A DNA stretch of 64,000 nt from contig JAPFFF010000007.1 of the NCBI GenBank assembly GCA_039105265.1, positions 4,774,001 to 4,838,000 on the forward strand, in the 5' to 3' direction. A program made the translations under genes and the position numbers. Of the stretch, positions 19,201-25,803 are shown piece after piece. The stretch's first letter is position 1, and each line of letters opens with the position of its first letter. The notes under the pieces were generated by a model. That model was not told the origin of the DNA. It saw nothing but the letters and a program-made list of their open reading frames with translations, and did no database searches. The stretch is from Tritrichomonas musculus. Its lineage: Eukaryota > Parabasalia > Tritrichomonadida > Tritrichomonadidae.

Positions 19201-21114
19201 CATTCGGCCAAATGCCATTGCAGCTGCTGTTTTTCCAAGACCAGTTTTGCCTATCATAATCACATGTTGGCCAATTAATGAACAAGCCACAAGTGTTGCC
19301 ATTATCTTCCTCGTTGATGAAGCTTCTTTAAAGTAAAAAGCGTCATTCTTTTCATCAACTTTTCTCTCATCTAACGAATCAAGCAAAATTCGTGCAAATG
19401 ACTCCGAGACGATTGGCTCGTTATATTTTGCCTTCGTATTTGTTCCATCCTCTTTTTTAACAGATTGATCAGTTATGCTAAACATGAAGTTTGCAATGTC
19501 ATTATCATCAGCGATTTTAAACTGCCGCTTGATGATGCTAAAGCCTCGAATAATTTTGGCAAATCTTGAAATTGTCATATTTTTGCCTTCTTCAAAAAGT
19601 CGGTCTTGTAACTTCCTAGGTAAAGTTAGGTTATTTTGTTGGAAAGCAAAAAATCTTCCGCATTTCATGGCAGCTTCTTTGCTGCTCATTATCTCTGGTA
19701 TTTGGTCGTTAATATGAATAATTGTAAATCTATTCAAAAATGCAGGTGAAAGATCATTTAAACCTCGCTCGCTCGCTGTAGCTATGATCCTAAATGATTG
19801 ATGAACTAAAACTTCACTCTCTTCTGGGTTCTCTTGAACTGTAAAAATAAAGTCTGGAGATCCCATCCCATCATATAATGAATTCAATCTCTCTAAAATT
19901 GTTGATGGAGCTGTATCTATTTGATCGAGAACTAAAATTTCTCCTTTTTGAATGGCATCAATGATCGGACCATTTATCCATCTTATTGGAGATTGATCAT
20001 CTCCAAATTTTGTATTCTTAACTGGCATATATCTGCCTATTATATCTGATATAGTCATCTCCTGGTTACATACAAAAAGTCTGGTTTGATTTAGTTGATC
20101 GTTTTGAATAGGTATTAATTGTCCAATCCATCTTGCAATTGATGTCTTACCACAGCCATCAGGCCCTACCAAAAGTATTGGATGATAATCTCGAAGAATT
20201 GACCATGCACATTTGAACACATTATCGAGTTCTGAACTCAAATAATATAATTTATTATTGTATTTTGTCGCATTTAATTGATGATTTTCCGAATAATCCT
20301 CTTTTATTTTGCTTTTTTCAATTAATTTCTTAATTTCGACAAATTTATTTTTTTCATATCTCGATACATAATGATATATTATAGACTCGTAAGGAGTATA
20401 ACCATTTAAAATCGACTGAATTGTAGAAGCAATTTCTCTAATGGTAAAAACGTGAATTTCATTCTTCTCCTGTTTTTGAATATCAAAATGAAAATTGACT
20501 ATTCTTTGTATTATTTTTTTTGGTATCTTATCATCTGAAAGACCAACTGCTATTTCTGTAAGTTCTTCTTTTGAAATGTCATCAAAGTTTATAACATGAA
20601 ATCGTGAAAGAAATTTTTCGGATAAATATTGTCTCTTCTGTGAAAAGCGTCCAGTTAATGGATTTTGTGTTGCAATTATGTGAAAATGATCGTTCATTCG
20701 TATAAATTCGGTTCCAACGCCAGGTGCATCAAATGATAAAAAGCCTAAATCTAATGATGCCTCAATTGACTGCAAAACTGTTTCATGTGCAAGATTTATT
20801 TCATCAAGAATTAGACAGTAACCTTTTTCGTAAGCTTCTGAGTATGGACCTTTTTTAAATGAGAATCCGCCAAACTGATCTGAATTTCGCGCCATTTGTC
20901 CAAGTAAATCCTCGATTTTCGTTTGAGAACTAAAGTTTAAAGTAATACATTTTTGATTAATTCTTTCGCATGCCATTTTTGCAGATCGAGTTTTAGATGT
21001 TCCTGTAGGTCCCTGTAAAAGAACAGGAATTCCAGATTTAATTCCATCAATGATTCTATTAATTCTTTGTTCTGATTGTTTTGTATCAACGAATTTGTTA
21101 ATAATCGTGTTCAT
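4261..21114 (-). CDS. Giant midasin/dynein-type six-AAA+ protein with three vWA domains and an amidotransferase-like domain
   Basis: A single open frame of 5,617 codons without interruption. Six AAA+ modules follow at once from the start, with Walker A at about residues 35 (GPTGTSKT), 317 (GPDGCGKT), 621 (GKTGLGKT), 938 (GPSGFKT, degenerate), 1354 (GESGCGKS) and 1661 (GQTSSGKT). Walker B-type segments are LDEINLA (AAA1), LDQIDTA (2), ADELNLA (3), LKNIAQP (4, lost), IEELHLA (5) and LDGIESA (6). A linker of more than 2,000 residues follows, then an Asp/Glu-rich patch near 4290 with a basic, NLS-like KPTRKRAGRQRRK. vWA-like domains begin near 4455 (ECTTS), 4810 (DCTTS) and 5399 (DGTGS). Between the last two, about 5075-5350 resembles a ThuA/class-I glutamine amidotransferase-like fold (IHIICGRG, GGGLVWWADNAP) without an obvious nucleophile Cys. 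The overall plan is that of midasin (Rea1), the pre-60S remodelling ATPase. However, the N-terminal domain before AAA1 is missing, the acidic stretch is short, and two extra vWA domains are present. A midasin paralogue with a new role is therefore likely. Nuclear location is inference. Confidence 0.85.
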   Translation of the reverse strand: MNTIINKFVDTKQSEQRINRIIDGIKSGIPVLLQGPTGTSKTRSAKMACERINQKCITLNFSSQTKIEDLLGQMARNSDQFGGFSFKKGPYSEAYEKGYCLILDEINLAHETVLQSIEASLDLGFLSFDAPGVGTEFIRMNDHFHIIATQNPLTGRFSQKRQYLSEKFLSRFHVINFDDISKEELTEIAVGLSDDKIPKKIIQRIVNFHFDIQKQEKNEIHVFTIREIASTIQSILNGYTPYESIIYHYVSRYEKNKFVEIKKLIEKSKIKEDYSENHQLNATKYNNKLYYLSSELDNVFKCAWSILRDYHPILLVGPDGCGKTSIARWIGQLIPIQNDQLNQTRLFVCNQEMTISDIIGRYMPVKNTKFGDDQSPIRWINGPIIDAIQKGEILVLDQIDTAPSTILERLNSLYDGMGSPDFIFTVQENPEESEVLVHQSFRIIATASERGLNDLSPAFLNRFTIIHINDQIPEIMSSKEAAMKCGRFFAFQQNNLTLPRKLQDRLFEEGKNMTISRFAKIIRGFSIIKRQFKIADDNDIANFMFSITDQSVKKEDGTNTKAKYNEPIVSESFARILLDSLDERKVDEKNDAFYFKEASSTRKIMATLVACSLIGQHVIMIGKTGLGKTAAAMAFGRMTKHSKNYQMISFNGETQLEELFGFFTIEKGNFTLHNGPLSNAMINGQVFIADELNLAEQQIIQSLNVALEPFKNETITVPVVGSNVKVDPGFFFIGCQNDITMFGRRPLPESFKKKVLCLEYPESSHSDLFNLIVEISKQFNISQNDSQCTTSLIEKMKEHPVFKLKPWSLREVRKLFRRTYYSSRHQDIIYGIKIQHHAAFLIRSSFRSEDDVTKDVVDLVSESFKLKEHEKKTLLNDLESKVTVKFTDENKIMIKKGSLTLESVIHNSLNVPEELQSFWQLYFEANLAHFAEPLLLVGPSGFKTFLAKMLLPLSPPVYLHNDSTTSSLIGQIALLDKYQAKLFLLDSLRMFFGINPVVNLFNEVRSSLESDDLKKSDLDNLLNAIKDKAPESFGVVIDTIGNNIIALDKNEQSNSLFANYASIFKPGLITRAIFEQNSLILKNIAQPSPTVLERFNELLSVTPTLTLFEDTSNTFTPDDPSSKVLFNFSQRFRIIGICLPHEKHGLSDAMLSRLTEINVPSYTETEKSLVYSLLMKNDPKTVTFPFDSLMRTASEIFKSTFDIDLSFALSIQMAKLTTKWSIHYQSKDITKDVQSLFAFALFRCAGGYLLSTSEEKAELIEAMNKTVLKLPNEFTQLFIETPEDNDESTLNEPHLRITNGKAIDMIESTLTGFSADTINEKLPKSNNLLFTKSFSDLVDLVVSMSDILQPLLIEGESGCGKSSAVSYVADCVGANVIRISISQSTTIEDLFGKVEPSSTSDSLKFDFVETDLLHALRSDRDDAYITNWIIIEELHLASAAVLDALAAVFNPDSEQIWLPNGDYVNKGRYFIIGLLSKPISHQAIVNTTVYYKANDYSQEEFCKICTNILKNEDYEYVSNEFCEKIVKLSDLSSNSHMNVPITAREAYKFIKMMKASNNLLMPDQVMEMLFLGRFVDEESQATIKKEFFSDNQSPESKSKTASLVPYITVQNNATILNSGDAKIAIKENYSCHKNIKSLTVSQRQLFQFMTLAVNSNIPLIVQGQTSSGKTYIINLFANIVGQKLHVIQLNSETTSASIAGNYQPSSTLSDSEYQELHDYLKQIMKFNILPHEIRTRINQKKIRDWIPSEFREVRNLISKNMNKYETQVKLVCEQYIKIVDSSLQFFNHLIRKDSTIVQSLVEGDWLLLDGIESAPPDLFDRLFSLTDDKPTLNLYERGKGFIYSVDAKDQKFKINENFRLFMTYNPTNSKANSISPAFLSRCALFTLNPIDNNIIDSALAISGLIDSIRFELDENILAVAVRLAKAHKIAKKNVKDSSSTFFTGRTFVHLCRALRYEYSVNGLISNNALFNMMKKHYLSTLESNSNEFYQDLIEPLSKSVKPKILKDINDIILVSSKHCIALSKIIENFSQSLTHSSNDFVEFPFQNFIYHLPKLQLKDVHEIIEKFEGLGQIINQKVNQFTPRQFMHIASINTLLNLLRETKDAFQEVMNNSKYQDLAIDSDQLDIQTQFHKIINKINCLFYLVQNKLFIPFIPAVMASGKTGIEASELIQSIQNYSPFAQIISQYLRMVIDLNIFDENSSAYQLMNIISMFKRKAFKISFRRGKSAAANVIYIVFDETGSKCNYISVKANNENIFKQQSALNEFPILFLVNILTTIYNHLFIDQSIQIPLHLDEKSFPVSDTSIPLVLDNLWLGEENNKDYSNINKICGCLYGDNDYPQFFFTGVMKLFFNLSFNSLYSNDYESFVNWIVWLNKFFILFGNSKSFSYEKEQFINDINQFLSEAKSEEMINNVQNSIFSFPYDNIQSEDIDYIIDSLKDSIFNLSNDLEDANLSKMKDQKKREIERNFISIKRDIASKISTNRDKVLPFQLLLNSIKDIEHTEENFNIVKNIVNSINNVEEESTKKKFGFRWPNQNEAPSKSQPDEFFILKTLIDYSDEINRIQDIQDKPTWSKLCQMQVPNSVLIDFLKTEKVSKTTIGLLSKKARVKFIIKLMADEVKSYLDPNSIRIFVNDLYNRFKPINDGWVQIVQDFADKYPPEYQIYLPKFESTDLIALLVDPFNANPGPLLSNEIEYNDLLNDFFNLYNTTFKNFDHSLVSIQNNFQSMSIKFIHLEKGMKTQQLEKMRFNEFYSFISKLPEIPAEINELGSCISKITDIKEYISHKPNVSLIFDDISYLNKDDYIDKNPVSYFYLSLFPTVREYLKPIENFSDSNRFPLALIGFRVMSRSNCIQIQLPTNFQTEQISKIVSEKICNFLSNLNTQTSGRNKSQITNFHNAIGLLIENPPRNIVTNYTGHFRSSLIAVMSSIKDQTMFNMVQEQICKLLPGAIEIMLSPKWEEMIKEKYDQNNDILVFMRNPWSLLLKKISEDFDKEKTEVVEHINMLNSYIIKATKEQISENINEIYKKSKEDEDNFVKEKSIELLKFEQYFQEHEEDESLRDMRNYWKTYNIHLLNALDKLHYYTEKFQQVPSDDLYVNLLKHFKSANVSFPTSNVIPVLVIKAKDKKDRNISITITNNKTNNKVIIKGNLSKGISLLKLKDPKDTIVYDKKQFEIKENQNTEHEIIDIKYDPQFQPIKTFKYQIMEKSYNDFQSIYTRIQEQTSTQSLANFKVSKDDVVCNDDQEIQDYLDALNKIREDWPSMFKEDLSLNSYQSIFDRMNSDITKIRTYFPPKFRNGGIRQPTNTQSLMKKLMDCMNMVESQINSAKEELTSELLEKDSVITNNKSEYNQIQEDIKNYQIFPSIEKPTVKVDLKSINEKDKMTNDLLAPSITSSDDPHKPFININEIVLDVGPLMSGIHTTPLRFRMVNFVSKKFDCIPEQKDEDLPIPVIESNTGYFIISIAVEELNASLTQDTDILFDGIFHFRFEGENKDFAAIPYKIKLHFTPPTFLLEIADHLFAIKNGDARIVDFYCPEGTVIKLTSLNKSLKFGLQIVEQIDNTAPRPYIYSSFVSSEITIPKKKPNEDLFSSCINLIFSSKLSASIHFRTKIEDASLCFAVFSDTHKDFVTEDAVINFGIFERTAYFIVGWMNQTNSKVTPTISVTSLNENKVKLKFKLPGKAFNTKKFDIYIYPFTVLPSLSKITKEDKLTGMISLELTKNLKRKLHFQLHFQPVSVYKNNYDGKMNIKYDQNYHASAFYGRSFIDLTKKEDVDKILNAQYQLIVSPFSYAFFSPNGEHCRINYRWDGCFINILTNGLEIHDLFNVLVINESGYVYIDEKTTLKNDNSNVVKLFAILKTNRSCVFPLFGKNTKEANREKDKEIYLELTPGRHNLTPFIRFFASFLYYQEIKERNLYNCGNLYNAFQTLTQRDNFGYFIDFFGQTFEQYDYLNIANKISQLIGDNYFYQAMQTETFKYSKDKQWEFMSFVKIVYDYIRSFSQYISYQNGYITLPIKYEDIKERQVYELKAANLDLESIKKNSTLYKSLSKRIEGEKENEKHISDRMKTEGYKISSVVKWNPNEGFTAVTKEEIAKLNKSNAEVSHNYGKSIKINTSSAYLSNSLSIDMQMLNNNASLLTTFKTFDSYLKATYQFPFSLYSSIQKGNPVALKEPSNILSKLISIYLWATNNKITNYTVFKDFINDFTPAFISLILRLEKSKIHTGLALSDSDKKSGEIDFLINPRQETITTSRLIWQQIGLSNDKIPNLNIASKQSSTLINLNDENSSDDEENGQKRSDNNDEEEEEEDKNNNDHPDKSKPTRKRAGRQRRKFNNQVKNNDLQDLESLRLKINKNGKERGTGFGIEYDTEDIKEMSNQELINTLIEQMISEQEEELEFQEIDLTHGESKNYSNKNNKTPRIGEFFTAAEFLTKQMISSVVSNESVLNNADDVYASILIECTTSMDHRQKATLILLSIAYANALTALKIPYALMIFGDPKFHFIMKKLDEKHEEIHFQRLLDMITIIRRFTSMHEAIKAARENIKHQTRKNHAIFVLSDGLSRTLHLTNDWQELCLNDEKVSVSFFFLNIIESLTYENNDAESIIENVKQIWDHFSFEISNKEKTKSPSSVYYDEGQNVFTDPTKLINQFALALSSFPMTKTVSPVPSLMWYSINNVSDSIVTDGLEPVLIEIPQETKFYYNINENLEMNESADFEPPITPNESFTINLTNSEEYHKGFLRKLALISPQIYNSSSVQNLKSYLFVPNKPSQYSPSVNGTIFYFPGLVKFLLTHGQDTKIFLEKNAGLIMSYSIFIVIDCTTSCFSPTTNMTTFAHSVQSIVSLLTTLSHIDLPSITIIVTTKDGPAMLCCDVSTLTALSATSSVWIALFDRFMNPHDSDHIVSAMSSVLTLRMQQKTAAACCFVFSDGCYSKRTRETVAALTNSIEIYKTTTITIAIGNLPNNASKLTRRTVWAPDPKHLLNGINYLLGKESTSFIPEMYDFFTDEPMTNELFRETASLVDRPDEIVFDKLHDELNKVIRPFEMFQNYYNAEQKGIGEAVINPEGEIFDLGKNRKFNNQKVLFCMFWDSSMDAKESSDISVEVLKNGLPEKDKFGNFTSTVSAVKALTEFGMKVEIVQDYESAMKKMMSGKYSQIHIICGRGDEKLPNNGNPNLVGQFIECTIKYWQNGGGLVWWADNAPLCYELNLFLEMAEFPGDVKKTSLRIIGNHYGDGTLKPSSLKDLNKSAKCRCVFDENRRIEVEGTERPLFNFNLVSMYEGITVSYAQSPEESQMAPFKPFAVSSDGGVSIMYYASSSLNSKEGDIVIDCGFSKLFRELSKEGIWRYIRNIAVWMLSLEKHELNGRSTSEALNFHPEPFEYKIKPFVKWDRFINYKAKNAIYICFLIDGTGSMRFFIESVSKMCKSIAHYCNSKGKQNMFYYGAVIYRDPAYTRLFTPEKVDYNEFFPFTKNIEGLERFLNNIRTGGGGNDGPEDWLSGYSDMLKMNWKEGSKIVIHIADAPGHGTMFSGKQSDMDDEHDEKFPIVVKEAAERGFLFHCICGDHRAINCFRKTKAIYEKAGGKYFKIEEMGDDNQEQLQQTIIRIVKTSVDAAIAIPVKRP

Positions 21115-21148
21115 TTATTTTATTTTTCTGAATTGGATGAATAAAACT

Positions 21149-21155
21149 TCAATGA
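21149..21155 (-). promoter_or_regulatory. Possible initiator TCATTGA, minus strand
   Basis: TCATTGA on the minus strand would put +1 at 21153, 39 nt upstream of the giant gene's ATG. It departs from the consensus only in the last base. A nearer TCATCCA at 21134-21140 fits less well. Confidence 0.35.
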
Positions 21156-21972
21156 CAAAAATATTTTTTCTCTCAATTTTGTGACAGAAAGATTTTAATT
21201 TATTGAATTTTTCAATTTGGTTTGATTTTAATTCTGAGCTTTTTTTCAAAAAATCAACTAAATTTTGTGAGTATTGATTTTTATGTCAATAATTGTATTG
21301 TTTGAACAAAAATCTGCTGGCGAAGTTGCTTTATTTGCTGCAAAATATATATATATTTCGAAAACTTTTAAAGATTAAAAATATAAAAGCTTTATCTAGA
21401 AAATAGATATTATTTTATTGAAATAAAAATATATATTGTATATTTATATTGTCATGGTAGAACACATCTTTGGATATTTTTTTTGGACAGATTTTACATG
21501 AAATGATTGGTATTAAGGATAAAGGAATATTTAGAGTTATCATCAATTATCATATTATAATCATTAGAATTTGTTCGTTTAATATATGAATAGCTAATAA
21601 AAAACCATATTCATAATTTGATAAATTAGAGAATTATATCAAAACTATGAATTGATCAATCAGCATTTCGGAATAATGATTTATTGAAACGATGAGAGGA
21701 AATTGTCAATTTAAAAAAAAAATCCATCTCTTTTACTTTGACTAAGAGTTAAAACAGAATATCAAAATAAACGAATAAAAAATATCATTGTAAACCACTC
21801 AAAAGTTTGAAGAAAGAAAATTTTTACGAAAATTTTCAATTCAACTTATTGTTAAACATATTCTGAAAATATTTGAAGAATAATTCTTATATTATATACT
21901 AAGCGCATTTTTGTGTTCATATTGATTAAAATAAATTATTAAAAATATCAAAGGATATTTTAAAATTCAAGA
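21156..21972. other. AT-rich intergenic stretch
   Basis: Upstream flank of the giant gene. Only AT-rich sequence with frequent stops in all frames; no gene, RNA or strong repeat is visible. Confidence 0.5.
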
Positions 21973-22085
21973 AGATATATATGTCAATGATGATATATAT
22001 GTCAATGATGATAATATATGTCAACGATGATATATATGTCAACGATGATATATATGTCAACGATGATATATATGTCAACGATGAT
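21973..22085. repeat. 18-bp tandem repeat, about six units
   Basis: The unit GATATATATGTCAAYGAT is repeated head to tail about six times, with one 19-bp unit (GATAATATATGTCAACGAT). The first two units carry T and the later ones C at the variable position, so the array probably grew by stepwise duplication. It lies in non-coding DNA. Confidence 0.85.
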
Positions 22086-22550
22086 ATTATAGAATATTTA
22101 TACGACTTCGAATAATAATAATATGACATTAAACAATATAACTATTATTGGTTTGTTTTGCAAAATATTCCAGAATAATTGTTTAAATACAATAATGTAT
22201 TTGCCAAAAATAAAATTATTAAGAAATCAATTTAGAGATTATGAACTCTGAAATTTAGATAATTTATTATTTTTGCCCAATGAAGCAAGTTTGAATATTT
22301 TCGCAATGCACATTTGTTTTTTATTTATTATTTTTTGATAAAAAATATTACATAGATAATTAGCGATTGATAAATAATGTAAAAAAGGTTTTTAAAAGGA
22401 GAGTCAACAAATTGAATGGCCAATTTTTTCTCATTGTTTGCATTTTTTTGCGTTATGTAATTAATAAATTCAAAATTTTATTTTATTTATAAATAATATA
22501 ATAATAATTATATATAAATATTACTTTTATGATTGGATTAAGGACAATCG

Positions 22551-22841
22551 ATGAAAATTGGAGATTCTCAATTTCAAATAATTCAAGATAGGTCAAATGG
22601 TGATCTAAAAGTATTTGCTAATATGATAAGAATAAACCAGTCGAGATTCAATATTTTTACAAAATGGCGAGATGTAATCAGTTTTCTGAAACTATTACTG
22701 ATGCTATTAAATCAAATATTGCCCCAAATTCAACACACTAAATCATTCGAAAACAATATATTAGATATATATGCGTATAATAAATCTATTTATTCGACTA
22801 AATTTCATATTTCAACTACCAATTTTTTATTAGAGTCATGA
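22551..22841 (+). CDS. Possible small ORF, unknown
   Basis: A 96-codon frame starting at ATG 22551. It has no recognised domain and no clear Inr immediately upstream, and it is surrounded by non-coding DNA. Its composition is not strongly different from chance open frames. It could be a small lineage-specific gene, a relic, or nothing; the start is simply the first ATG. Confidence 0.2.
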   Translation: MKIGDSQFQIIQDRSNGDLKVFANMIRINQSRFNIFTKWRDVISFLKLLLMLLNQILPQIQHTKSFENNILDIYAYNKSIYSTKFHISTTNFLLES

Positions 22842-23617
22842 TAAATTACACTCGATCATTAGTTTTATACATTCTCGCAAGCAAATATATGAATTGATTT
22901 AAAATATCGTATGAGTAATTATTTTTTAATTTTATATCCATAATTAAATATGTAAGAATATTTAAAAAATATTAATAACTCATCAAGAAAAATTTGTAAA
23001 ACTATAAAACTTAAATTTGAAAAGAAAAAATTGAGAGAAAAAAAATATTTGAATATGCATTCAAATTAGATTTATTTTGAATAAAACATTTTTATCTCAA
23101 TAATATAAATAAATTATTAGGATATTTTAGATAGAAAAACTATTATATATTATATTAAATATTATATGTACTTATGAAAAATCCAAACCAATTATACTAT
23201 GAGTTTTTGTGTTAAACATAAGTTGACCCTCCTCTAATTATTATTGATAAATTAATAATCTTTCAAAATTCTGTTCTAGTATTTTCTTTGATTCTTTCTA
23301 AATGCATATAAACTTGTATATTCTACTATAGTAGAATAATATAATATGAATAAATAATATGCTCTTATAATTTAATTTAGAGTCTAGGGTTTGATTGAAT
23401 TAATGGCCAAAAAAGCGCTGAAAAAAAATAGTATTCTATTTTATATTTATCTTGAAAATGTATAAATAAGTACAAAATTTTTATATGATATAATTTTTAT
23501 TATATATATATCAAATATTATTTATATAAAAAAAAAAGAATATTATTATAATATCTGATCATCTTCATACAATTTTTTTTTTTTTTTTTTTTTTTTTTTC
23601 TTTCATTGGAGTTGAAA
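22842..23617. other. AT-rich intergenic stretch with palindrome and poly(T)
   Basis: No gene is visible. A perfect 20-bp palindrome centred on TTCTACTATAGTAGAA lies at 23319-23338. A run of 27 T at 23573-23599 sits just beyond the stop codon of the next, minus-strand gene. Confidence 0.5.
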
Positions 23618-23971
23618 TCATAAAAACCTATATCCTAAGTAACTAGATATCGGTGTACATATTGCTGATATTAAAAAATATAAAGCGAATGAAGTAATTG
23701 ATTTTTTATAGCTGAATGGTACCACAATTCCTGCAACGCAAGCACAAATAAGAGCTTCACCACAAAAAAGAGAGGCATATATCCATGCTTCTTGCATAGT
23801 TCTCGAAATTAACCCTGAGTAAACGCCAACAGTAATTGATACAAAAACTCCAAAAAACTTATTTCCAATTTTTTTTGCAGTTAAAGGTTCATTTTCTGGT
23901 TGCGATGGATTAACAGAATCAAGAAATGGTGTAGTTTCGTTTGATTCTGGCTCCCATTTCTCATTATCCAT
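23618..23971 (-). CDS. Small membrane protein with three or four predicted transmembrane helices
   Basis: A 117-residue protein starting at ATG 23969-23971. About 40 hydrophilic N-terminal residues (acidic, Pro/Ser-rich) are followed by hydrophobic segments starting at about FFGVFVSITVGVYSGL, AWIYASLFCGEALIC, CVAGIVVPF and ITSFALYFLISAI, ending at YRFL. No family is recognised; the layout suits a small integral protein of an internal membrane. On the minus strand TCACTCA lies about 40 nt upstream and is a possible Inr. Confidence 0.55.
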   Translation of the reverse strand: MDNEKWEPESNETTPFLDSVNPSQPENEPLTAKKIGNKFFGVFVSITVGVYSGLISRTMQEAWIYASLFCGEALICACVAGIVVPFSYKKSITSFALYFLISAICTPISSYLGYRFL

Positions 23972-24345
23972 AGAAAAATTAAAAACCACTTTTTCAATGT
24001 TATTGATATGAGTGAAACAATTTCAAATAATAAACTATTCAATATTGTTGAAAAATAAATTGCATTTTCAGCGAAAATGAAACAATCTTTTTTAAGTATA
24101 TAGTAAAATATAACAAAATATATATTATTATATCTGAAAGTATCATAAAATACATATTTTTTTTATTTATATCATATTAAATACCTTAATTAAAAACTTG
24201 AATACTCCTTAAAATATATAAAAAAATAAATATAAGTTAATGATATGATATAAATGGAGGTAATATACTAATAAAAATATGAATTAAAAAAAAATACTTG
24301 AATAAAAAATATAATTTATTTTAGATTCTTTAGAAATTATCAAAA
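23972..24345. other. Intergenic stretch, nothing recognisable
   Basis: AT-rich spacer between two minus-strand genes. It probably holds the upstream gene's 3' end and the membrane-protein promoter; no other feature is visible. Confidence 0.45.
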
Positions 24346-25794
24346 TTACAAATTTTTGATTTCTTCATTTATCAACCGAGTATTATCAAGAAGTGTGATT
24401 AAATCAACTTTCTTCTTTACTTCATTGAATCTTTCAACAAATTCTTCAAATGACAATGGATTTAGTTCATTCAATTCAGGAGCAACATAATAAAGTAGTG
24501 CAATAACAAAACTCTTGAAAAATCCTGAAACATTTCCATCAAAAGATAGAATAGATATCCAGAGTCGTTGTATTGCTTTTGAGTCATCAGAAGGGAAAAT
24601 GTCAACAAACCAGCGACTAAGATCATCTCTTAAAAAGTCTAGGCTGTGAACTTGTTTCTGTCGAAGAAGATTTGATAATTTTTCAAAATGATTTTCAAGT
24701 ACTTCCCCTATTTTTGGCAAAATTTCTTTGATAAAAGGTTGTTTAGATGTATTGTTGAGTTGAGAAAAGTCATTAGACGAGTAAAATACATCAAAAATTG
24801 TAAATATTTCACTTTCGCATTTCTCATCATCAAAACTGCTTTCGTTTCCTGATATTGGATTTTGTGCTATATAAGCATCTAAAAATGGGAATAACAATTC
24901 AATTAAGCTTTTATTGTTAAATGTACCATCCCAGTTGTATATTGAATAAGATAATAAAATATTAAAAGCGATTTTCATGATACGTTTTGAGTTTGGATTA
25001 AATTTTTCGAATAAGCTTGAATGTTTATTAATATCCGATTCAAGATTTTTGATGAGTTCTTGAAGATTTTTGTAGTTTGCAAATTGTCTGGGAATAATTA
25101 ATTTCCATTGTTTTTTAACTTGATCATACGGTGCATCATCAGGAGTTAAATCTTTATGTAGTAATTTTTTGAAAGCGTCGAATAAAACAGCGTTGTCAAT
25201 GTTAGCATTGTAAAGAAAATCATTTGATTCAGATTTTTCATTGAAATTATCTTTGGTTACATGATTTAGTTCTATGTATAAAACATCGCTCTTTTTATCA
25301 GTTTCTGTAGAATCTCCATCTGTTTTCTCTTTTTTCGTTGTTGTCCATCGCTTTTCAGGAGTAAATAGAATTCTTGTTGGAGGTTTTGATGTGTTTGTGT
25401 TTGGTAAGAGTATAGTGCAAAATTCAGATTCTCCAAAATCTATTGATTCAAGTAAAAATAATAATGGATTCAAGTCAGAACGAATTACTCTAACTTTGGT
25501 ACTGATTAATTCCATAAATTTCTGTTTGTCTTCTGGTTTTTTGAAAGAGAAAGTAGTTGAAGAAGCAGATCCTGAAAAAGTAATTGACAGAGGGCTGGTT
25601 GTAGATAATTCAAAAACGGTAAAGTCAGAAAGATTGCAAATACTATCGGCTATAGCGATACTATTGGGGCGTTCAGTTGAATAAAATGAAAAAGTAACAT
25701 TTCCGTTGGTGTGTTGAACTTTGAGGCATCCTGTTTCATGTTCCACTTGTTTTTGGTCAAGGTATGACACTGGGAATGACTGTTCTTGGCTCAT
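24346..25794 (-). CDS. TBC (Rab-GAP)-like protein lacking catalytic fingers
   Basis: A 482-residue protein. The first 150 residues form a beta-rich region with an alternating hydrophobic pattern, perhaps PH-like or like the N-terminal domain of TBC1D15/Gyp7. From about residue 205 the sequence follows the helical TBC pattern: KKQWKLIIPRQF, NLESDINKHSSLF, RIMKIAFNILLSYSIYNWDGT, then DLSRWFVDIFP and IQRLWISILSFDGN. Active Rab-GAPs use Arg in IxxDxxR and Gln in YxQG. Here the corresponding places read LESDINK and YNWDG, so the Arg and Gln fingers are replaced by Lys and Asp. It is best read as a pseudo-GAP, perhaps a Rab effector or scaffold. The family call rests on pattern reading and is moderate. 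The ATG at 25792-25794 lies 7 nt after a TCATATA Inr. Confidence 0.55.
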   Translation of the reverse strand: MSQEQSFPVSYLDQKQVEHETGCLKVQHTNGNVTFSFYSTERPNSIAIADSICNLSDFTVFELSTTSPLSITFSGSASSTTFSFKKPEDKQKFMELISTKVRVIRSDLNPLLFLLESIDFGESEFCTILLPNTNTSKPPTRILFTPEKRWTTTKKEKTDGDSTETDKKSDVLYIELNHVTKDNFNEKSESNDFLYNANIDNAVLFDAFKKLLHKDLTPDDAPYDQVKKQWKLIIPRQFANYKNLQELIKNLESDINKHSSLFEKFNPNSKRIMKIAFNILLSYSIYNWDGTFNNKSLIELLFPFLDAYIAQNPISGNESSFDDEKCESEIFTIFDVFYSSNDFSQLNNTSKQPFIKEILPKIGEVLENHFEKLSNLLRQKQVHSLDFLRDDLSRWFVDIFPSDDSKAIQRLWISILSFDGNVSGFFKSFVIALLYYVAPELNELNPLSFEEFVERFNEVKKKVDLITLLDNTRLINEEIKNL

Positions 25795-25796
25795 AC

Positions 25797-25803
25797 TATA
25801 TGA
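25797..25803 (-). promoter_or_regulatory. Initiator (Inr) TCATATA, minus strand
   Basis: Predicted +1 at 25801, giving a leader of only 7 nt before the ATG at 25794. Very short leaders are normal in trichomonads. The match at positions +3/+4 is imperfect. Confidence 0.4.

Noticed and set aside
21973-22085. Possible telomere-like or centromeric array
   Set aside because: Only about six 18-bp units, internal to the window and not matching a known telomeric unit.
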